The notes below the pieces were generated by a model. That model did no database searches. It was not told where the DNA came from and saw only the letters and a list, made by a program, of their open reading frames with translations. This document shows positions 10,619-21,033 of a stretch of 39,541 nucleotides of DNA, piece by piece; positions within the stretch are counted from its first letter, which is position 1; every line of letters begins with the position of its first letter. The DNA is taken from contig NW_024468328.1 of NCBI RefSeq assembly GCF_002104995.1, positions 1 through 39,541 on the forward strand, written 5' to 3'. A program made the translations under genes and the position numbers. The DNA is from Linderina pennispora. Lineage: Eukaryota; Kickxellomycota; Kickxellomycetes; Kickxellales; Kickxellaceae.

Positions 10619-13600
10619 TTAGAAGTAAGAAGAGACAACGAGGGCAGCGGCGACCGGGGCGGACGACTCCACAGTAGGCTCCTCAGAGGTGGCCTCAGTG
10701 GTGGTCTCCTCGGTGGTGGTCTCCTCGGTGGTGGTCTCCTCGGTGGTGGTCTCCTCGGTGGTAGTCTCCTCGGTGGTGGCTTCAGTGGTGGTCTCCTCGG
10801 TGGTCTCCTCAGTGGTAGTCTCCTCGGTGGTGGCCTCGGTGGTGGTCTCCTCGGTGGTGGTCTCCTCGGTAGTGGTCTCCTCGGTGGTCTCCTCCTCAGA
10901 GGTGGCCTCAGTGGTGGTCTCCTCGGTGGTGGTCTCCTCGGTGGTGGCCTCAGTGGTGGTCTCCTCAGAGGTGGCCTCGGTGGTGGTCTCCTCGGTGGTG
11001 GTCTCCTCGGTGGTGGCCTCCTCAGAGGTGGCCTCGGTAGTGGTCTCCTCTGTGGTAGTCTCCTCGGTGGTGGCCTCGGTGGTGGTCTCCTCGGTGGTGG
11101 TCTCCTCGGTGGTGGCCTCCTCAGAGGTGGCCTCGGTAGTGGTCTCCTCTGTGGTAGTCTCCTCAGAGGTAGCCTCGGTGGTCTCCTCCTCAGAGGTGGC
11201 CTCGGTGGTCTCCTCCTCAGAGGTGGCCTCAGTGGTCTCCTCCTCAGAGGTGGCCTCAGTGGTCTCCTCCTCAGAGGTGGCCTCAGTGGTCTCCTCCTCA
11301 GAAGTGGCCTCGGTGGTCTCCTCCTCAGAGGTGGCCTCGGTGGTCTCCTCCTCAGAGGTGGCCTCAGTGGTCTCCTCCTCAGAAGTGGCCTCGGTGGTCT
11401 CCTCCTCAGAAGTGGCCTCGGTGGTCTCCTCCTCAGAGGTGGCCTCGGTAGTCTCCTCCTCAGAGGTAGCATCAGAGGTCTCAGACTCGACAGAGGCATC
11501 CGACGACTCCTCAGCGGACTCAGACTCGACAGAAGCATCCGACGACTCCTCAGCAGACTCAGACTCGACAGAAGCATCCGACGACTCCTCAGCGGACTCA
11601 GACTCGACAGAGGCATCCGACGACTCCTCAGCAGACTCAGACTCGACAGAGGCATCCGACGACTCCTCAGCGGACTCAGACTCGACAGAAGCATCCGACG
11701 ACTCCTCAGCAGACTCAGACTCGACAGAGGCATCCGACGACTCCTCAGCGGACTCAGACTCGGTCGGGGTCACGGTGTAGGTGGTCGTGATGGTGGTCGG
11801 TTCGCACTCATCGCACGGAGTAGTGGTGATGGTCTCAGTAACGGTAGTAGGCTCGCACGGGGTAGTCGAGTCCTCCGACGAAGGCTCCTCTGTGGTGGTC
11901 GGGGTCACAGTGTAAGTGGTCGTGATGGTGGTCGGCTCACACTCATCGCACGGAGTAGTGGTGATGGTCTCAGTAACGGTAGTAGGCTCGCACGGGGTAG
12001 TCGAGTCCTCTGACGAAGGCTCCTCCGTAGTGGTCGGAGTCACCGGTGTAGACGGTAGTGATGGTGGTCGGCTCGCACTCATCGCACGGAGTAGTGGTAA
12101 TAGTCTCAGTGACGGTAGTAGGCTCGCACGGGGTGGTGGTCTCCGAGGTGGACTCGACCGACGACGGGACCTCGGTGGTCGGAGTCACGGTGTAGACGGT
12201 AGTGATGGTGGTGGGCTCGCAGTTGTCGCACGGGGTGGTCTCGATGGTCTCGGTGACGGTGGTGGGTTCGCACGGGGTGGTGGTCTCCGAGGTGGACTCA
12301 ACAGACGACGGGACCTCAGTGGTCGGAGTCACGGTGTAGACGGTAGTGATGGTGGTGGGCTCGCAGTCGTCGCACGGGGTGGTCTCGATGGTCTCAGTGA
12401 CGGTGGTCGGGGTGCACGGGGTCGTAGTCTCGACCTCAGTGGTTGGGGTTACGGTGTAGACAGTGGTGATAGTGGTCGGCTCGCACTCATCGCACGGGGT
12501 GGTCTCGATGGTCTCAGTGACGGTAGTAGGCTCGCACGGGGTGGTGGTCTCCGAGGTGGACTCAACAGACGACGGGACCTCGGTGGTCGGAGTCACGGTG
12601 TAGACGGTAGTGATGGTGGTGGGCTCGCAGTCGTCGCACGGGGTGGTCTCGATGGTCTCGGTGACGGTGGTGGGTTCGCACGGGGTGGTGGTCTCCGAGG
12701 TGGACTCAACAGACGACGGGACCTCAGTGGTCGGGGTCACGGTGTAGACGGTAGTGATGGTGGTCGGCTCGCAGTCGTCGCACGGGGTGGTCTCGATGGT
12801 CTCAGTGACGGTGGTCGGGGTGCACGGGGTCGTAGTCTCGACCTCAGTGGTTGGGGTTACGGTGTAGACAGTGGTGACGGTAGTCGGCTCGCACTCGTCA
12901 CACGGGGTCGTGACAACAGTCTCGGTGACGGTGGTGGGTTCGCACGGGGTGGTGGTCTCCGAGGTGGACTCAACAGACGACGGGACCTCAGTGGTCGGAG
13001 TCACGGTGTAGACGGTAGTGATGGTGGTGGGCTCGCAGTCGTCGCACGGGGTGGTCTCGATGGTCTCAGTGACGGTGGTCGGGGTGCACGGGGTCGTAGT
13101 CTCGACCTCAGTGGTTGGGGTTACGGTGTAGACAGTGGTGATAGTGGTCGGCTCGCACTCATCGCACGGGGTGGTCTCGATGGTCTCAGTGACGGTAGTA
13201 GGCTCGCACGGGGTGGTGGTCTCCGAGGTGGACTCAACAGACGACGGGACCTCGGTGGTCGGAGTCACGGTGTAGACGGTAGTGATGGTGGTGGGCTCGC
13301 AGTCGTCGCACGGGGTGGTCTCGATGGTCTCGGTGACGGTGGTGGGTTCGCACGGGGTGGTGGTCTCCGAGGTGGACTCAACAGACGACGGGACCTCAGT
13401 GGTCGGGGTCACGGTGTAGACGGTAGTGATGGTGGTCGGCTCGCAGTCGTCGCACGGGGTGGTCTCGATGGTCTCAGTGACGGTGGTCGGGGTGCACGGG
13501 GTCGTAGTCTCGACCTCAGTGGTTGGGGTTACGGTGTAGACAGTGGTGACGGTAGTCGGCTCGCACTCGTCACACGGGGTCGTGACAACAGTCTCGGTGA

Positions 13601-15260
13601 CGGTGGTGGGTTCGCACGGGGTGGTGGTCTCCGAGGTGGACTCAACAGACGACGGGACCTCAGTGGTCGGGGTCACGGTGTAGACGGTGGTGATAGTGGT
13701 CGGCTCGCAGTCGTCGCACGGGGTGGTCTCGATGGTCTCGGTGACGGTGGTCGGGGTGCACGGGGTGGTCTCCTCAGCCGGAGTGGTGGCAGGGGTGGTC
13801 TCCGACGACGACTCAACAGTCGAGGGGGTCGGCTTCTCCGGGGTGGTAACTGGGACAACCTCGCAGACAGTCTCGGTGATGGTATTCTTGACAGTAGCAA
13901 CGTTGGTGGTGGTCTCAGTCACGGTCTGGGTGGCGTAGACAGTCTGCTCGGCGGTGTTGACGACAACCTGGGTCTCGGTAACAGGAGCACCAGTCTCGGT
14001 GGCAACGACGTTGCTGGTAGCGATGACGGTGTCGGTGGTCTCGGTGACCAGAGACGGGATGATCACGGTGTTGACCGAGTCGACATTCTCGGTAACGGTG
14101 GCCTCGTGGACCTGGTTAACGGTAGCCGGAGCCGGCAGCCACTGGGTCTCACCGATGACCTGGGGAACGGTCACAGTGGTGGTCGAGTACGCGGTCTGGA
14201 CGTTGTTGATCGGAACGGTGACGGTGGCACCCTCGCACAGCGACACGGTCGAGTAGACGGTGTTGGGCACGGTGACGGTGGTCTCGTCCTCGCAGATCTC
14301 CTGGACAGTGTGGGTGTTCCCAACAGTGGCGACCTCGGTGACGGTGTTGGTAACGACAGTCTCGGGGGCGGTGACAGTGCGGACAACAGTCTTGGTGAAA
14401 GTGTTGCCAGGAACGGTCTGGTAGACAGTCTCCTGGACGGCGCCGACAGTGACGGTGTCAACAACAGTCTGGGTGGCCTGGTTGGTGACGGTAACAACCT
14501 GGGGGACGTTAACAGTAACAGTCTCGGCAGCACCAGCCGGGGCAGTAACGGTGACGGTGTTTCCGGCAGCAGTCTCCTTGACGTACTGGGTCTGGGTGAC
14601 GGTGTTGCCAGTGCCCTCGCAGTTCTCGGTCTCGGTGGCAGTCACGGTGTTACCCGGAACAGCGACGATCTGAGTGCTGGTGACGGTGGCCTCCGTGATG
14701 GCGTTGACGTTGGTGGTCTTGGTGACCTCAGCGTTGTTGGTGACCGTGGCAGTGGTCGGGACGCACTGCGCACCCTGAGTGATGGTGCCGGTCTCGGTGG
14801 TGACAACCTTGGCGCTGGAGATGGTGGTCGAGTCAGCGACAGTGACCGTGGTGGTCGAGGTGGCGCCGGCCACGTCCTTGGTCTCAGTGACGGTGACAGC
14901 CTTGTCGTTGCCGCCAACGGTGACAGTCGAGGTGTTGTCGACAGTCTTGGTGGCGGTCTCGCCAGGAACAGTGACGGTGGACGGGACGCAGATCTCCGAG
15001 GAGCTCTCAACCTTAGTGGTGCAGGCATCGCCAATGCACGCGGTCTCAGTGACAATAGCAGTAGTGGCGCTCTCGCACGGGGTCGACGAGATTATCAGAG
15101 TCGGGACGACAGCAGTGGCCGTGGGCTTGATGGTCAGGGTCGGAGCAACAGTAGTGGCCGGAGCAGAGGTGGTGTCAACAACCTCGGGGTTGGTCTCGTA
15201 GACGCTGGCGTGAACCGCGGCCGAGAGGGCGATGATAGAAAGAATCGAAGCGCGAACCAT
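10619..15260 (-). CDS. Giant repeat-built secreted cell-wall/adhesin-like protein; one-base frameshift near 12043
   Basis: About 1546 residues when a single extra base at 12043-12044 is allowed for. It starts with a signal peptide ([19 protein letters not shown]). Residues ~20-495 are Thr/Val-rich with imperfect TVT/TET motifs and scattered Cys. Residues ~495-1163 hold about 15 monomers of 48 or 40 residues, each with Cys-Glu/Thr-Pro-Thr-Thr-Val-Thr-Glu-Thr, then PCDDC or PCDEC, then [15 protein letters not shown]. Next come seven perfect 13-residue [13 protein letters not shown] units, then about 270 residues of EETTEATSE and TTEETTTE units. The C terminus, [15 protein letters not shown], is a short hydrophobic tail that might serve as a GPI signal but is shorter than usual. 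Very high Ser/Thr predicts heavy O-mannosylation. I do not recognise a named orthologue; the role as wall mannoprotein or adhesin is inferred. Confidence 0.8.
10690..11470 (-). repeat. Glu/Thr minisatellite coding EETTEATSE and TTEETTTE units
   Basis: On the plus strand the array reads as runs of GGTGGTCTCCTC and 27-base units such as CCTCCTCAGAGGTGGCCTC followed by AGTGGTCT or CGGTGGTCT. The 27-base class (one EETTEATSE per unit) fills roughly 11160-11470. The shorter, less regular TTEE class fills roughly 10690-11160. Units differ mainly at third positions. Confidence 0.85.
11478..11762 (-). repeat. 39-bp tandem repeat, seven copies ([13 protein letters not shown])
   Basis: Seven consecutive 39-base units encode an identical 13-residue acidic peptide. 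The copies alternate at two synonymous sites (GCGGAC/GCAGAC and AGAGGC/AGAAGC on the plus strand). That suggests some duplication occurred in pairs rather than one unit at a time. Confidence 0.88.
12264..13608 (-). repeat. Higher-order tandem repeat, two 672-bp copies of five Cys-repeat monomers
   Basis: The Cys monomers follow a repeated order: 40-residue (TETVVTTPC type), 48, 48, 40 (DEC type), 48 residues, which totals 224 codons. Landmarks recur exactly 672 bases apart: the plus-strand string GTCGTAGTCTCGACC at 12421 and 13093, ACCTCAGTGGTTGGG at 12841 and 13513, and GGGTTCGCAC at 12936 and 13608. Copies look nearly identical, so the duplication is recent or kept uniform by gene conversion. 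Confidence 0.85.
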
Positions 15261-15419
15261 CTTTACTCTGGATAAATTAAGTCAAAATGCAGGGCAGGGA
15301 GGGGTCTTTTATGTTTCAAGGGGGGGTGATCTTCTGGATTCGGGATTGGAAATCGATCGAAATTGGCCAAAAGATGCTGAAAACAATCAAAAAGATGTCG
15401 GATATAAGGTAAGCTTATA

Positions 15420-15541
15420 AGGGGTAGGAGATATGAGGGGAATAAAGGTTAAGGTGGGATGAGAAATAAGGTGTAAGGAAAAAGAAAGGGAAAGAAGAAA
15501 GGTGAAGTTTGCTTTTCTTTGAGTCCTTGGGGTTTTATAAA
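15420..15541 (-). promoter_or_regulatory. Pyrimidine-rich promoter tract with TATA-like element upstream of the wall-protein gene
   Basis: The plus strand from 15420 to about 15510 is nearly all purine, so the transcribed-sense (minus) strand is a C/T tract. A TTTATAAAA element lies just upstream at 15533-15541, about 275 bases before the ATG. A TATA box followed by a pyrimidine tract is common in strongly expressed fungal genes. The start site itself cannot be read from sequence. Confidence 0.45.
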
Positions 15542-16444
15542 GCGAGGTCTTGTATAACAACAAGCAGAGCAGAGAGAAAGTTGTGCTGTACCAAACAAGA
15601 AAGAAAAAATTCACTAGAGGAAAAAGACCACCTCGAGCGTCAAAATCCACGGCCGTTTTATAATCGCCCCCAAATGGCGGCAGGTCCACACAGAACGCAG
15701 CATATCCGCACACATTCGAACTGCCCACCCACCGCCGGCTCTCTCCTCCTCTCACCCCCACACCGCCCGATCCGGCACTCTGTCGCGGGCATCAGCCAAT
15801 GTGGTCCACAGAAAGCGTTGCCCAGAGGAACACAAGGCAGCCTGCTTTGGGAATGATGGGCGCATTGCGTGAGGCAAGGTGCTGAAGCTATATTTGCATC
15901 GTTAGAGCTGAACCCGTTGTGCGACCACAGAGCGCTGCTCCATGAATCCTCAACCCCTGCTGCGTGCTGCTGCTTGTTCTCCTCTGTCTACCGCCGCTCG
16001 GCTCTTACGAGAGCGCTCCTCCCACCCACTCGCTCCACTCTTTGTGCTGCCCATCACCTTTTTCGTATCCCCAGTGCGCACAACCGGCGGTTTGTGTAGC
16101 GGGCTGGCAAATGCGTTCGAATGACGCTTTTTCTCACTCTTGCGCTTCTCCTTTGCATCTCCTCAGCCAAACACAGCGAGTGGCGAGACCACTTTTTGCG
16201 CCAAACACTGATCCGCTCCATGTAGCACAGCATCTCTTGACACAGTAACGTCCCGTCCAATGTCGACTGTGTTCCTAGAATAGACCAAGCAGCGCTGGGC
16301 GCGGCGCAGCTGCCCATCCCACACTCTTTTATTCTTACGCCCTGGTAGCGTTCCCCAATGTGTGCTGCCAGAATCTTCTCAATCCCGCACTCTTGCCTGC
16401 GAAAATGGCGGCGGATGTTGGTGGTAGCGGATGTGGGCGTGGGC

Positions 16445-16474
16445 GTTGTTGTTGTCGTCGTCGTCGTCGTCGTC
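16445..16474 (+). repeat. Trinucleotide microsatellite (GTT)3(GTC)7
   Basis: Three GTT followed by seven GTC triplets lie in intergenic DNA. This is a simple repeat likely to vary in length; no coding role is evident. Confidence 0.8.
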
Positions 16475-17510
16475 GATGGTGGGCAATGAAGGCACCCTAA
16501 TCACTTTTGTGCCTCTGACCATTCCTGCGTCCTCATTGACACAAGCTGGTGCAGGATCGACTGAGCGGCATTGTACCGGGATCTAACTGAGGAGCTAAAT
16601 ATAACCCGTAGCCTCCGGTATTCCACGGGTTGCGCCGGACTGATGCGCGGTGACGATGTGCAGTTGCTGCTGCTGCCCCGCGCATTGACTGGCAGACTGG
16701 CAGATTGGCACTACGAGACACCTTGCGGAAATAGTTCGCCCTCAAAAGAATAATCCCAGCCTATTCTGTGTGTCTGTGTGGGATTGCGGGCACTCAAAGA
16801 GCCTGCAGTTCGCTTCAAGACGCTTCGTTTGCGGTAGCCCGCCGGCTGCAGGGGGAGAGGAGACATGGGTGTCAGCAGCAGCATAGGATACTTCAACCTA
16901 CCCACCCATGCGCTCCTGTCGCCTGACGACCGATGAACAGAAAGGAGCCGTGTCGGTGCCCTTCGGAAGAACAAACGCCCGCCACTGGCTGCAAGCCGTT
17001 TGGGATACCACGGAGCGCCGAAGGCCAGGGAGGGGGTGCAGTTTCCTGGACCCGCCACCCTCCGGATGTTGCTTTGATATCTGTTATGAATACCTCAGCC
17101 GTATTGGTGGTGTAAATGCAGTTTGTCTCTGGGCGCTTCAGGAATTGGCAACGAAGAGCAAGATCCTTTGTTTGTAGGCACAGACGGCAGGGACAGCAGG
17201 AATGGCAAAGGTTAAAAACAGCCAGCAGGCTGTTGAAATATCGTACGACATTTGTGCCAAGCAGCAGTTTCCGCTGATGCTGCTGCTCAGCGGCGCTTTT
17301 TGGACAAGTGCTGTTCTTACGGTGGTCGTCTAATCGGCTACCATCAATCTTGTTTGGATATACCTTGCGCTTTTTGCCACCCCACGCTCTATGGAGCTCA
17401 CAGATCAGTTTGCAATGGACACTCTATTTTCTTCCTGCAGGCACAGTCCATAAGGCATATATCACATACGGATGTTGGTGCAGCATCACGCCTGTAGCAG
17501 GCGCTTCGAA

Positions 17511-17524
17511 CCCCCACGTGGGGG
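17511..17524. promoter_or_regulatory. Perfect 14-bp palindrome CCCCCACGTGGGGG with E-box core
   Basis: The palindrome is centred on CACGTG, the site of bHLH factors of the Pho4/Cbf1/USF type, and lies about 220 bases upstream of the Vac7-like ATG. Its full symmetry over 14 bases is more than the core needs. Confidence 0.4.
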
Positions 17525-17745
17525 AGATTGCTTGCTGCTCCAGAAACCAGAACAGCATTCAGGCGCTCCGATTGATCAAGACACGAGTGCACTTCTCACC
17601 CACACAAAAAGTGCTTTTTTGAATTTCGCTTCTTCTTTCTTGGCAGTGGTGTCCGTTGGCAGCATTTTGCCTGTGAACCATTTTTCAGTATTGTCTACAG
17701 TCTAATTTCCACCAGCTTGAGCACATTGTGTTGTTATTCGCAACC

Positions 17746-19947
17746 ATGGAGGACGAGCACAAAACAATGATTACACAGCTCACCGATTTGGACGACCATG
17801 CACTGGACGAGCAGGCAGGGCTGTTCATGCATCCGCGGCACAAAACACTCAAGGCAGGGCAGACGCCACGGCCGCTGTCCCAGCCATTCTTTCAGCCGCA
17901 GCAGGTGTTCCCAGACGTGATGAACGTGAGTGCCATGGTAGAGCGACAGGAACAGAAGGAACAGAAGGAGCAGCAGCAGCACCAAACGGAGAATGCACCG
18001 AATGACTCACCAACACCCACAGCCTTGGTGGGTAACAGGTCGTCCGGTGCTGTATCAAAGATGAATCCCGCTGGTTCTTCTTCTGCTGTTGCTGTTGCTC
18101 TTGCTGCTACTGCTTCTGCTGCCCAGGACCCAGTATCCACAACGGCTGAGCCGATGAACCTGGCGCTCCCGGCGCCCAAGGGCGTAGTTGGAGCTGGAAA
18201 TGCCGATGTATTGAATGTGGGTTTAGCAGGCAGCATAGGAATAGGGCAGGCACGCTCAGGGCTGCGCAGCGTGTCCCTGACGCGGCTGGCAGGCGAGGGG
18301 CCAGATGGACTATTGCGGACCCTAGGCAGTGGCGAGTCACTCGTGCGTGACGGGGCCAACAATGCGTGGCCAGAGCGGCGCGGACGCACGCCCAATCCGC
18401 CAGCATCAAGTGACACAGCCGGGTATCTCCAGCCTGCACTGCGCAGCGGCACACCGGTCGAGACGCCTATAGAGGAGGGCGACCGGCAGCTCAGCGTCGA
18501 GACCAGCAGGCCAAACAAGGCAGGGCGCAAGCCCGGCAAGCGGGCAGGGGACCGCCCTATGCAAGGAAAGTCCAGCAGGCTGTTTACGCGGCGCACAGCG
18601 GCATCGAGCCGCGGCAGTGAGGAGGACGGCTCGGACGAGAACGAGCAGTTCATCTACCGCAACTCGCGCAGCAGCCTGCGTGTCAACTCGATCCCCGAAG
18701 AACCATACGACGAGCGCGAACCGACTGGCAAGCGGCGCAGCAACCGGCACCGGCTGTCGACATATATGAGCGGCGACCGGCGGCTCAGCTCGGGTGTGGG
18801 ACGCATGGGTGCGGCTATGGGAGCCATGTCATCGATCAGCCAGTACCCGGCGTATGCCTCCAGCCCGGCATACGCTGGTGCAGGCGCCAGCTCGGGTATG
18901 ACCACATCGGTAGGTGGTATTGGACCGGGCAGCCGGTCTGGCCGGCGCGTTGGTGGTAGGCATATGGTGCGCGGCAGCAGCAGTAACAACGGGCACCGTT
19001 TCAGCATTCTGACACAGTCCAACAACGAGTACGGCGAGAGCACCGAAGAGAGCGATCTGGACGCTGAGCCCGCGGGACTGCGGTCTACGTACAACACGTA
19101 TGCGCGCCGCAACAGCCGCAGGTTCCACTCGAACGTGTACTATGGGTCGTCTGAGGATCTGCCGGAGACAACGCCCCTGTTCCGTCGTCACACCGGCCAG
19201 CGTCGCAAAAAGGCAGGCATGCTAACCCAGCTGCTACGTGCCATGCTCATGTCGCTTGCCATTCTGGCTTCGCTGTTCGTGCTGGCTGCACTGTTCAACT
19301 ACACCTCGGCGCCACTGGCCGATGTGGAGGCGATAAAAGTGTCTAATATCCTGGCTACCGAAAAAGAGCTATTGTTTATTCTGCATGTCAGGTCGACTAA
19401 CCCTAATATCCGCGAGGTACTTGTCGAGCGTGCTGAAATTGGCGTTTTTGCCGGCGCCGCCATTGCCAATTCGACAATATCGCCACCTGCTGGTCTGCTG
19501 GCCACCAACGAAACGGAGCCTGCGATCCTGCTTGGCAACGTGTACGAGCTGAGCGACCCGATGCGGTTTGCCCCAGGTTCGTTCCGCCTTCCCACCACGG
19601 GCATCAAAACGACGCAAATCAGTATTCACCACCCGGGCGCCTCGATCGGCAGCGGCGACGGTGATGATGACGACTCGGACTCAGCCAGGTGGAGACGGCT
19701 GCTCAAGGGCCCCTACGACCTAACCATCCGCGGAACTCTGCAGTACACCCTGTGGCAGAAGAACTACGCTGCCCGCATCTGTATTGCTAAGCTGGCTAAC
19801 TCACCTGCCGAAAATTCCACGATGAGCACGTTTGTAACTGCCGCTGGGCTTGGGTGTGAAGAGCGCGATGACGATACTATTACGCTACCGCGCCCCCCTG
19901 TGCTGCCGTTCCTGAAAATCTTCGGCCGGTTCCTATGGGCCCGCTGA
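17746..19947 (+). CDS. VAC7: Vac7-like vacuolar membrane protein
   Basis: Vac7 is a vacuolar membrane activator of the Fab1 lipid kinase that makes PI(3,5)P2. The protein has 733 residues. The N-terminal ~470 are polar and low complexity (Ser, Gly, Arg, Gln and Asn rich). A short motif LPETTPLF precedes a basic patch (RRHTGQRRKKAG), then one membrane helix at about 498-518 (AMLMSLAILASLFVLAALF). The following lumenal part, beginning APLADVEAIKVSNILATEKE and including LLFILHVRSTNPNIREVLVE, matches the Vac7 C-terminal LEA2-like region in order and spacing relative to the helix. Asn-linked glycosylation sites (NST, NET) lie on that side. It is shorter than yeast Vac7. I chose the ATG in the strong context ACCATGG; the in-frame codons just upstream lack an ATG. 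Tag1-like LEA2 proteins are the alternative. Confidence 0.72.
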   Translation: MEDEHKTMITQLTDLDDHALDEQAGLFMHPRHKTLKAGQTPRPLSQPFFQPQQVFPDVMNVSAMVERQEQKEQKEQQQHQTENAPNDSPTPTALVGNRSSGAVSKMNPAGSSSAVAVALAATASAAQDPVSTTAEPMNLALPAPKGVVGAGNADVLNVGLAGSIGIGQARSGLRSVSLTRLAGEGPDGLLRTLGSGESLVRDGANNAWPERRGRTPNPPASSDTAGYLQPALRSGTPVETPIEEGDRQLSVETSRPNKAGRKPGKRAGDRPMQGKSSRLFTRRTAASSRGSEEDGSDENEQFIYRNSRSSLRVNSIPEEPYDEREPTGKRRSNRHRLSTYMSGDRRLSSGVGRMGAAMGAMSSISQYPAYASSPAYAGAGASSGMTTSVGGIGPGSRSGRRVGGRHMVRGSSSNNGHRFSILTQSNNEYGESTEESDLDAEPAGLRSTYNTYARRNSRRFHSNVYYGSSEDLPETTPLFRRHTGQRRKKAGMLTQLLRAMLMSLAILASLFVLAALFNYTSAPLADVEAIKVSNILATEKELLFILHVRSTNPNIREVLVERAEIGVFAGAAIANSTISPPAGLLATNETEPAILLGNVYELSDPMRFAPGSFRLPTTGIKTTQISIHHPGASIGSGDGDDDDSDSARWRRLLKGPYDLTIRGTLQYTLWQKNYAARICIAKLANSPAENSTMSTFVTAAGLGCEERDDDTITLPRPPVLPFLKIFGRFLWAR

Positions 19948-20766
19948 GTTTAAAGTTTGTAGCGATTCCCTTCGCTGCCGCTTTTCTCTAGCGCTTGGCC
20001 CTTTACTTCTTCAGGACAATGCACCTGCCGGTACTTTTGACGAGGCAGCGCTAATAATAGGCACAGCCGCGCGTGCTCGGTGACTGGCGAATAATCACTC
20101 GTTTTGGCATTTGTACCCATGTTTCTAATATAGCCTGCATATGATAGGGATGGACGCAGAATAAATGTGCAACTATCATTGTGCACACTCGGCACCAAAC
20201 ATGCACAGGGCGTAGATCCCATCAGTCGCCGAACCAAGCTCTACTTGGGATATATGTATGTGACGTATGCTGCCTGTTGCTCCTTTAATTGTCTTCCGCT
20301 CTTGCGACTGGAGGCAGTGGGCTGGATAAATACCATGCAGTGCTGGAAAACAGACGCTTCTTGAACAGTGGCAGCATTTCACTGATACTGCTTAATGTGA
20401 TACACTTGACAGGTTGAATTAAGCTGCACCAAATGTTGTGGCCGGTTCCTGAGAAGCAAATAAAACATGCATGCTCCAGTGACAAGCAGGACTTTGTTGA
20501 AGAGAATGAGGCGTGGGGCGTATTTTCTACCAGCGCAGATATATGTGCAGGTGCTACCCTAAAGACGAGGCAGGCAGCTGTCAATTTGTGCTCTCTCGTC
20601 GATAGGATAAGGGTAGCAGAGCTACTGCACTGCAAAAATATTTAAACAGGATACCTGAGGAGTGTATCTCGCGAGCAACTCACACCAAAGCCACCACTAC
20701 TCCACACCCAACTGCCACTGCTCCACAACCTCTCTTGACAACAGCAGCAACTTGCCAGAGAGCAAT

Positions 20767-21033
20767 ATGCTATTTTTTGCAACCACCGGTATGTCAGGCC
20801 TCTTCCCAAACCACCCCATAGCCCCCTCCTATGCCCACCTCCTATGCCCACCTCCTGCGCTATTGACCCGCAGCCCAATTTAACCGCACTGCCATGTTGG
20901 CAGAAAGAGAGCCTAAAAACTCTTCCCCTCCCTATTTTCAGGTGTTAGAACGTGCTTTAAACATTTCACCACGGCCTACACATCCGACTGGCTGCGAGTC
21001 ATGTGCCACTCCCGTTTGGGATATGCACAATGA
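20767..21033 (+). other. Candidate short spliced reading frame or alternative first exon A
   Basis: An ATG at 20767 opens eight codons that end directly at a GTATGT donor (20789). A TTTTCAG acceptor ends at 20941, and joining gives a 37-codon frame ending at TGA 21031-21033. A TATTTAAA-like element sits about 120 bases upstream, followed by a C/A-rich stretch typical of a leader. The protein is not recognised. The same phase-1 donor could also join the acceptor at 22131 in front of the bZIP gene. No conservation can be seen here, so it is a candidate only. Confidence 0.22.

Larger units (their letters stand above)
15261..17745. other. Divergent intergenic region (wall protein / Vac7-like gene), no gene supported
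   Basis: About 2.5 kb separates two divergently transcribed genes. Short open frames occur on both strands but none shows a domain or codon pattern I trust. It contains a purine-rich tract and TATA-like site near the wall-protein gene, a (GTC)7 run at 16454-16474, and a CACGTG-centred palindrome at 17511-17524 near the Vac7-like gene. Confidence 0.6.

Noticed and set aside
10562-12013. A second long plus-strand frame (Gly-Leu-Leu repeats) over the Glu/Thr array
   Set aside because: Same cause; low-complexity translation of the GGTGGTCTCCTC repeat on the wrong strand.
11916-15275. A plus-strand open frame of about 1119 codons rich in Gly, Asp, Arg and Leu, opposite the wall-protein gene
   Set aside because: It is a shadow of the repeat gene: the repeated coding-strand codons lack those that make stops in the antisense frame, so the frame stays open. 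It has no signal peptide or domain, and the minus strand has a clear signal peptide and promoter-like features.
15387-16317. Short open frames in the wall-protein/Vac7-like intergenic region
   Set aside because: No recognisable domain, overlapping frames on both strands, and location in promoter-type sequence.
17480-17540. A tRNA suggested by GGGTTCGAA-like sequence on the minus strand
   Set aside because: The flanking bases do not form a T-arm stem and no acceptor or anticodon arm can be built.
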